Part shown: positions 13,471-16,775 of the stretch, in pieces
Numbering within the stretch: position 1 is the first letter of the stretch
Layout: each line of letters starts with the position of its first letter
Assembly: GCA_036343175.1 (NCBI GenBank)
Contig: JAZASR010000042.1
Location: forward strand, 1-16,775
Direction: 5' to 3'
Origin: JAEEJA01 sp036343175
Lineage (GTDB): Bacteria; Bacillota; Clostridia; Lachnospirales; Lachnospiraceae
DNA length: 16,775 nucleotides
The notes under the pieces: generated by a model
Databases searched by the model: none
The model's input: only the letters and a program-made list of their open reading frames with translations
Told to the model about the DNA's origin: nothing
Program-made: the position numbers and the translations under genes

Positions 13471-14625
13471 ATGCTGACTTTACTTTCCTATATCTTCATT
13501 AAGAACAGGGAGGATTATGAGAACTCAGAGGTCAGGAAAATGTATGGTATGCTTTCCGGAGCGCTGGGGATATTTCTCAACTTATTTCTCTTTGTCTTTA
13601 AGCTGATAGCAGGGATCGCATCACATGCGGTATCGATCATTGCCGATGCCTTCAATAACCTCTCCGATGCTGCAAGTTCTATAGTGATACTGCTTGGATT
13701 CAGGATGGCCGGCTATAAGCCCGATAAAGAACATCCATACGGACATGGCAGGGTAGAGTACCTGTCAGGAGTCATAGTGTCCCTTCTTATCGTCGTAATG
13801 GCAGTGGAAATAATTCAGACATCATTTGAAAAGAACAGCTCTTCACTTTCAGTGACGTCTCTTTCCATAGCGGCCCTCCTTGTATCTATAGCAGTAAAGA
13901 TCTATATGTTCATATACAATCTGATCTGGTCTAAAAGGATAAAAAGCCTTTCCATGAGGGCAGCGGCACTGGACAGTATCAGTGACGTGGTATCAACTGC
14001 GGCTGTTCTTGCTGCCCTTCTTATATCGCAGAAGACCGGTCTTAACCTTGACCGGATAATGGGAATATTAGTAGGACTCCTTATCCTTTACACGGGACTC
14101 TCAAGTCTTAAAGATACTGTAGATCCGCTCATCGGGCGCGAACCTGATGCGGGGTTTGTAGAGAAGATAAAGGACATTGCCCTTTCATTTGATGATGTAA
14201 AAGGTGTGCATGATGTAGTGGTCCATGATTATGGACCGGGGAAGGTCATGATCTCTCTTCATATAGAGGTGCCGGCTGATCAGACAGTATACAGGGCTCA
14301 TGTTACTGCTGATGAGTGTGAAAAGGAGCTGGAAAAGGAACTTGGGTGTATGGCTGTGATCCATATGGACCCGTATGATGCCGGAAGCATAAGGACCCGC
14401 GAGATCAAGCTCTTTATCAGGGATTTCCTTAAAGATATCGATGGTGATATCACTATCCATGATTTTCAGGAAGGAAGCAACGGAGACATGAAGAGTATCA
14501 GTTTTGATATATTGATACCATTCGAATCAAATGCGGATGATCATATCACGACAGAAAGGCTCCTTACAAAATTGAAAGAAAGATATCCGGAATATGAGTA
14601 TTCGGTAAGGATCGATAAGTTTTAA
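13471..14625 (+). CDS. Cation diffusion facilitator (CDF) metal exporter, Mn-like metal site
   Basis: A 384-residue CDF transporter, longer than typical (~300 aa) because of an extended C-terminal region. Six membrane segments lie between residues ~30 and ~215. The signature IIADAFNNLSDAASS is in TM2 and AAALDSISD in TM5. The predicted transport site is D59/N63 with D168/D172, lacking the His usual in zinc exporters; this resembles manganese-type CDFs, so Mn2+ or Fe2+ export is plausible but unproven. HPYGHGRVEYLSG (88-100) is the conserved loop. The cytoplasmic domain (~220-300) contains VHDVVVHDYGPG and HIEVPAD motifs, and a further ferredoxin-like segment follows to the C-terminus. The ribosome binding site is CAGGTGA. 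It lies inside the leu cluster, 22 bp after leuA, and is probably co-transcribed with it. Confidence 0.9.
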   Translation: MLTLLSYIFIKNREDYENSEVRKMYGMLSGALGIFLNLFLFVFKLIAGIASHAVSIIADAFNNLSDAASSIVILLGFRMAGYKPDKEHPYGHGRVEYLSGVIVSLLIVVMAVEIIQTSFEKNSSSLSVTSLSIAALLVSIAVKIYMFIYNLIWSKRIKSLSMRAAALDSISDVVSTAAVLAALLISQKTGLNLDRIMGILVGLLILYTGLSSLKDTVDPLIGREPDAGFVEKIKDIALSFDDVKGVHDVVVHDYGPGKVMISLHIEVPADQTVYRAHVTADECEKELEKELGCMAVIHMDPYDAGSIRTREIKLFIRDFLKDIDGDITIHDFQEGSNGDMKSISFDILIPFESNADDHITTERLLTKLKERYPEYEYSVRIDKF

Positions 14626-14726
14626 TGATCAGCGCGAAAATAAATATAAAAGAAGCTCAGCAGGATGAAAAGCCGTATTACATGAATGCAGGCTCAGAAA
14701 ATATAGGAATAGATCCGGCTGAATAA
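14625..14726 (+). CDS. Possible 33-residue small protein between CDF gene and leuC
   Basis: An ATG shares the last A of the CDF stop codon (TAATG), and the frame stays open for 33 codons to a tandem TAATAA, filling nearly the whole gap to the leuC ribosome binding site. The peptide starts MISAKINIKEAQQDEK and continues YYMNAGSENIGIDPAE. It is acidic, with no membrane segment or recognised motif. Stop-start overlap could allow translation by coupling; an AAGGA lies 13 nt upstream. Codon use is like that of the neighbours. The frame could be chance, since 33 open codons are not rare, and I know no homologue. Confidence 0.3.
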   Translation: MISAKINIKEAQQDEKPYYMNAGSENIGIDPAE

Positions 14727-14742
14727 TAAAGGAGAAAAGCAC

Positions 14743-15996
14743 ATGGGAATGACAATGACACAGAAGATCCTGGCAGCTCATGCAGGGCTCGACAAGGTCG
14801 AAGCCGGCCAGCTCATCGAGGCTAAGCTCGACATGGTCCTTGCTAACGACATCACAGGACCCGTCGCTATCAATGAAATGAAGAAATTCAAGACCGGCAA
14901 GGTCTTCGATAAGGACAAGGTAGCTCTTGTTCCTGACCATTTTACTCCTAATAAAGATATTAAGAGTGCAGAAAATTGCAAATATATGCGTGAGTTCGCG
15001 CATACACAGGAAATAAAGAATTATTTTGAAATAGGTGAGGTAGGCATCGAGCATGCCCTCCTTCCTGAGAAAGGTCTTGTAACAGCCGGAGATGCGGTGA
15101 TCGGAGCTGATTCACATACCTGTACATATGGGGCACTCGGCGCTTTTTCAACAGGTGTCGGTTCCACTGATATGGCTGCCGGCATGGCAACAGGCGAGGC
15201 ATGGTTCAAGGTCCCGCCGGCTATAAAGTTCAATCTATCAGGAAAACTCAATAAATGGGTAAGCGGCAAGGATGTCATCCTCCATATCATAGGCATGATC
15301 GGTGTCGATGGTGCCCTCTACAAATCAATGGAGTTTTCGGGACCGGGAGTTAATGCTCTTACAATGGATGACAGATTTACTATTGCAAATATGGCTATCG
15401 AAGCCGGTGCCAAGAATGGTATCTTTCCTGTTGATGATAAGACGCTTGCCTATATCAGTGAACATTCAACCAAGCCATACAAGGCTTATGAAGCAGATCC
15501 TGATGCGCAATACGAGGCAGTTTATGATATTGACCTTTCTGCTGTTAAGCCGACAGTTGCTTTTCCGCATTTACCTTCCAATACGAAGACAGTTGATGAA
15601 ACAGGTGACATAAAGATCGACCAGGTAGTTATCGGTTCATGCACTAACGGCCGTATCTCAGACCTGAGGATTGCTGCAGAAGTATTTAAGGGCAGACATA
15701 CAGCAAAGGGCGTAAGGACTATCATAATCCCTGCAACCCAGGATATCTACAGGCAGGCAATAAAAGAAGGTCTCATGACGATATTCATAGACGCAGGAGC
15801 TATCATTTCCTGCCCTACATGCGGACCTTGCCTTGGCGGTCACATGGGAGTACTTGCTTCAGGCGAGCGTGCTGTATCGACTACAAACAGAAACTTTGTA
15901 GGCAGGATGGGAGCAACAGATTCAGAGATCTATCTTGCAAGCCCTGCAGTTGCAGCAGCGAGCGCCATCGCCGGCAGGATAGCTCAACCTGAATAA
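14743..15996 (+). CDS. leuC: 3-isopropylmalate dehydratase large subunit
   Basis: A 417-residue aconitase-family subunit. With LeuD it isomerises 2-isopropylmalate to 3-isopropylmalate. The 4Fe-4S ligands are visible: Cys300 in GSCTNGR, and Cys360 and Cys363 in CPTCGPCLGG. Other family motifs are GADSHTCTYGALGAF (near residues 119-133), MAIEAGAKNGIF and NRNFVGRMG. The length of ~420 residues fits the shorter LeuC/HacA-like subtype typical of archaea and Clostridia, not the ~470-residue enterobacterial form. The ribosome binding site AAAGGAGA lies upstream of the ATG. leuD follows after 48 bp. A homoaconitase function is possible for this subtype, but leucine synthesis is favoured by the T-box and leuA upstream. 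Confidence 0.94.
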   Translation: MGMTMTQKILAAHAGLDKVEAGQLIEAKLDMVLANDITGPVAINEMKKFKTGKVFDKDKVALVPDHFTPNKDIKSAENCKYMREFAHTQEIKNYFEIGEVGIEHALLPEKGLVTAGDAVIGADSHTCTYGALGAFSTGVGSTDMAAGMATGEAWFKVPPAIKFNLSGKLNKWVSGKDVILHIIGMIGVDGALYKSMEFSGPGVNALTMDDRFTIANMAIEAGAKNGIFPVDDKTLAYISEHSTKPYKAYEADPDAQYEAVYDIDLSAVKPTVAFPHLPSNTKTVDETGDIKIDQVVIGSCTNGRISDLRIAAEVFKGRHTAKGVRTIIIPATQDIYRQAIKEGLMTIFIDAGAIISCPTCGPCLGGHMGVLASGERAVSTTNRNFVGRMGATDSEIYLASPAVAAASAIAGRIAQPE

Positions 15997-16044
15997 TTTT
16001 TTTATAAACTTTCAATATTGATGTCAAGAAATGGAGGAAATTAC

Positions 16045-16539
16045 ATGGAAGCTACCGGACATGTATTTAAATATGGAGATAACGTCGATACAGACGTAAT
16101 AATTCCAGCCAGATATCTTAATTCCACAAGACCTGAAGAGCTTGCAGAGCACTGCATGGAAGATATCGACAGGAATTTTGTAAAGAACGTGCATAAAGGT
16201 GACATCATAGTTGCCAATAAGAATTTCGGCTGCGGTTCATCCCGTGAGCATGCACCTATTGCCATAAAAGCATCTGGCATTTCATGTGTCATTGCTGAAA
16301 CATTTGCACGTATTTTCTATAGAAATTCAATAAATATAGGTCTTCCTATTATTGAGTGTCCTGAGGCAGCCCGTGAAATTGCTGCCGGAGATGAGGTCAC
16401 CATAAACTTTGATACAGGTATAATTACCGATAAGACTACAGGCAAAGACTACAAGGGTCAGGCCTTCCCGCCTTTCATGCAGAAGATCATCAAGGCACAG
16501 GGACTGGTAAACTATATAAATGAGAACAAGTTTGCCTGA
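16045..16539 (+). CDS. leuD: 3-isopropylmalate dehydratase small subunit
   Basis: A 164-residue swivel-domain partner of LeuC, matching the short form usually paired with ~420-residue LeuC. Motifs are GDNVDTDVIIPARYL (11-25), ANKNFGCGSSREHAP (57-71, substrate-binding loop) and AETFARIFYRNSINIGLP (84-101). I chose ATG 16045 because GGAGGA (16033-16038) precedes it at standard spacing; in-frame TTG 16018 and ATG 16021 lie upstream of that site and would add non-conserved residues. A short inverted repeat (GCCTG 16534-16538 with CAGGC 16547-16551) spans the stop codon but lacks a T-run. No leuB follows within the window. Confidence 0.95.
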   Translation: MEATGHVFKYGDNVDTDVIIPARYLNSTRPEELAEHCMEDIDRNFVKNVHKGDIIVANKNFGCGSSREHAPIAIKASGISCVIAETFARIFYRNSINIGLPIIECPEAAREIAAGDEVTINFDTGIITDKTTGKDYKGQAFPPFMQKIIKAQGLVNYINENKFA

Positions 16540-16635
16540 ATAAAAGCAGGCGGACCGATGAAATGACCGGGCGCTTTCTTGGTGGATAAATACTTAAAGG
16601 ACACGCATGTTTATATGATTTCAGGAGGAAGGATC

Positions 16636-16775
16636 ATGAATTACGGCATGATAGTCGCAGGCGGTATCGGAAAAAGATTTGGGGGTAATACTCCAAAGCA
16701 GTTTCTTTTGCTGGATGGGATACCTGTGATCATACATTCTGTGAAGACATTCCTGAGCTCTTCTGGTCTTACAGA
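16636..16775 (+). CDS. IspD/TarI-family cytidylyltransferase, 5' part only
   Basis: The first 46 codons of a nucleotidyltransferase, cut by the window edge. The start NYGMIVAGGIGKRFG (2-16) contains the nucleotide-binding AGGxGxRxG loop, and PKQFLLLDGIPVIIHSV (20-36) is the family signature shared by IspD (MEP cytidylyltransferase, isoprenoid synthesis) and TarI (ribitol-5-phosphate cytidylyltransferase, wall teichoic acid). AGG at the loop, instead of AAG, leans slightly to the TarI side. The visible part cannot decide between them. The ribosome binding site is AGGAGGAAGG. The 96-bp gap after leuD shows no clear terminator or promoter. Confidence 0.8.
   Translation, partial: MNYGMIVAGGIGKRFGGNTPKQFLLLDGIPVIIHSVKTFLSSSGLT

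Noticed and set aside
16534..16551. Terminator after leuD
   Set aside because: GCCTG and CAGGC form only a 5-bp stem spanning the stop codon and no T-run follows.

Overview
The window looks like a chromosomal segment from a low-to-mid GC Gram-positive of the class Clostridia, most likely a Lachnospiraceae member (Butyrivibrio-like). The signs are strong AGGAGG-type ribosome binding sites, the order mrnC-rlmB-sigH, a cdaA-cdaR pair, a leucine T-box leader, and several proteins that resemble Lachnospiraceae-specific hypotheticals. The family assignment is inference from gene content and not from a marker RNA. All genes look intact except the last, which runs off the right edge. I see no IS element, prophage gene, tRNA, rRNA or CRISPR array.

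Layout. Positions 1-305 hold no convincing gene but are packed with long, mostly perfect inverted repeats. They form a nested structure at 15-159, a long hairpin at 177-228, a tetraloop hairpin at 230-255 and a short GC hairpin at 285-304. This is probably a structured non-coding RNA, or the 3' part of one, and I could not assign it to a family. Next come mrnC (mini-RNase III, 23S rRNA maturation), rlmB (23S rRNA 2'-O-methyltransferase) and sigH (alternative sigma factor), as in the B. subtilis mrnC-yacO-yacP-sigH cluster but without yacP. Convergent with sigH, and overlapping its end by 6 bp, is a divergent ParA/MinD-like protein with a degenerate Walker A motif.

After an AT-rich intergenic region with two strong palindromes comes a two-gene unit: a small coiled-coil protein and an SPFH-like protein with a C-terminal zinc ribbon (YdjI / virion-core-like). 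Then follow two membrane proteins of unknown function and the c-di-AMP synthase pair cdaA-cdaR, linked by an ATGA overlap and not followed by glmM. typA (BipA GTPase) has its own leader, in which a good sigma-A promoter is followed by an intrinsic terminator before the gene. typA ends at a very strong terminator.

The right third is a leucine biosynthesis cluster: a T-box leader with a CUC leucine specifier, leuA (long actinobacterial-type isopropylmalate synthase), a cation diffusion facilitator transporter, a possible 33-residue small ORF, leuC and leuD (isopropylmalate isomerase). No leuB lies in the window. The last gene is the start of an IspD/TarI-type cytidylyltransferase.

Functional themes are ribosome maturation and translation (mrnC, rlmB, typA), envelope and second-messenger signalling (SPFH unit, cdaA-cdaR) and leucine synthesis controlled by tRNA-Leu charging. 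The least explained parts are the structured RNA at the left edge, the degenerate ParA-like gene, the coiled-coil/SPFH pair and the membrane proteins ahead of cdaA.
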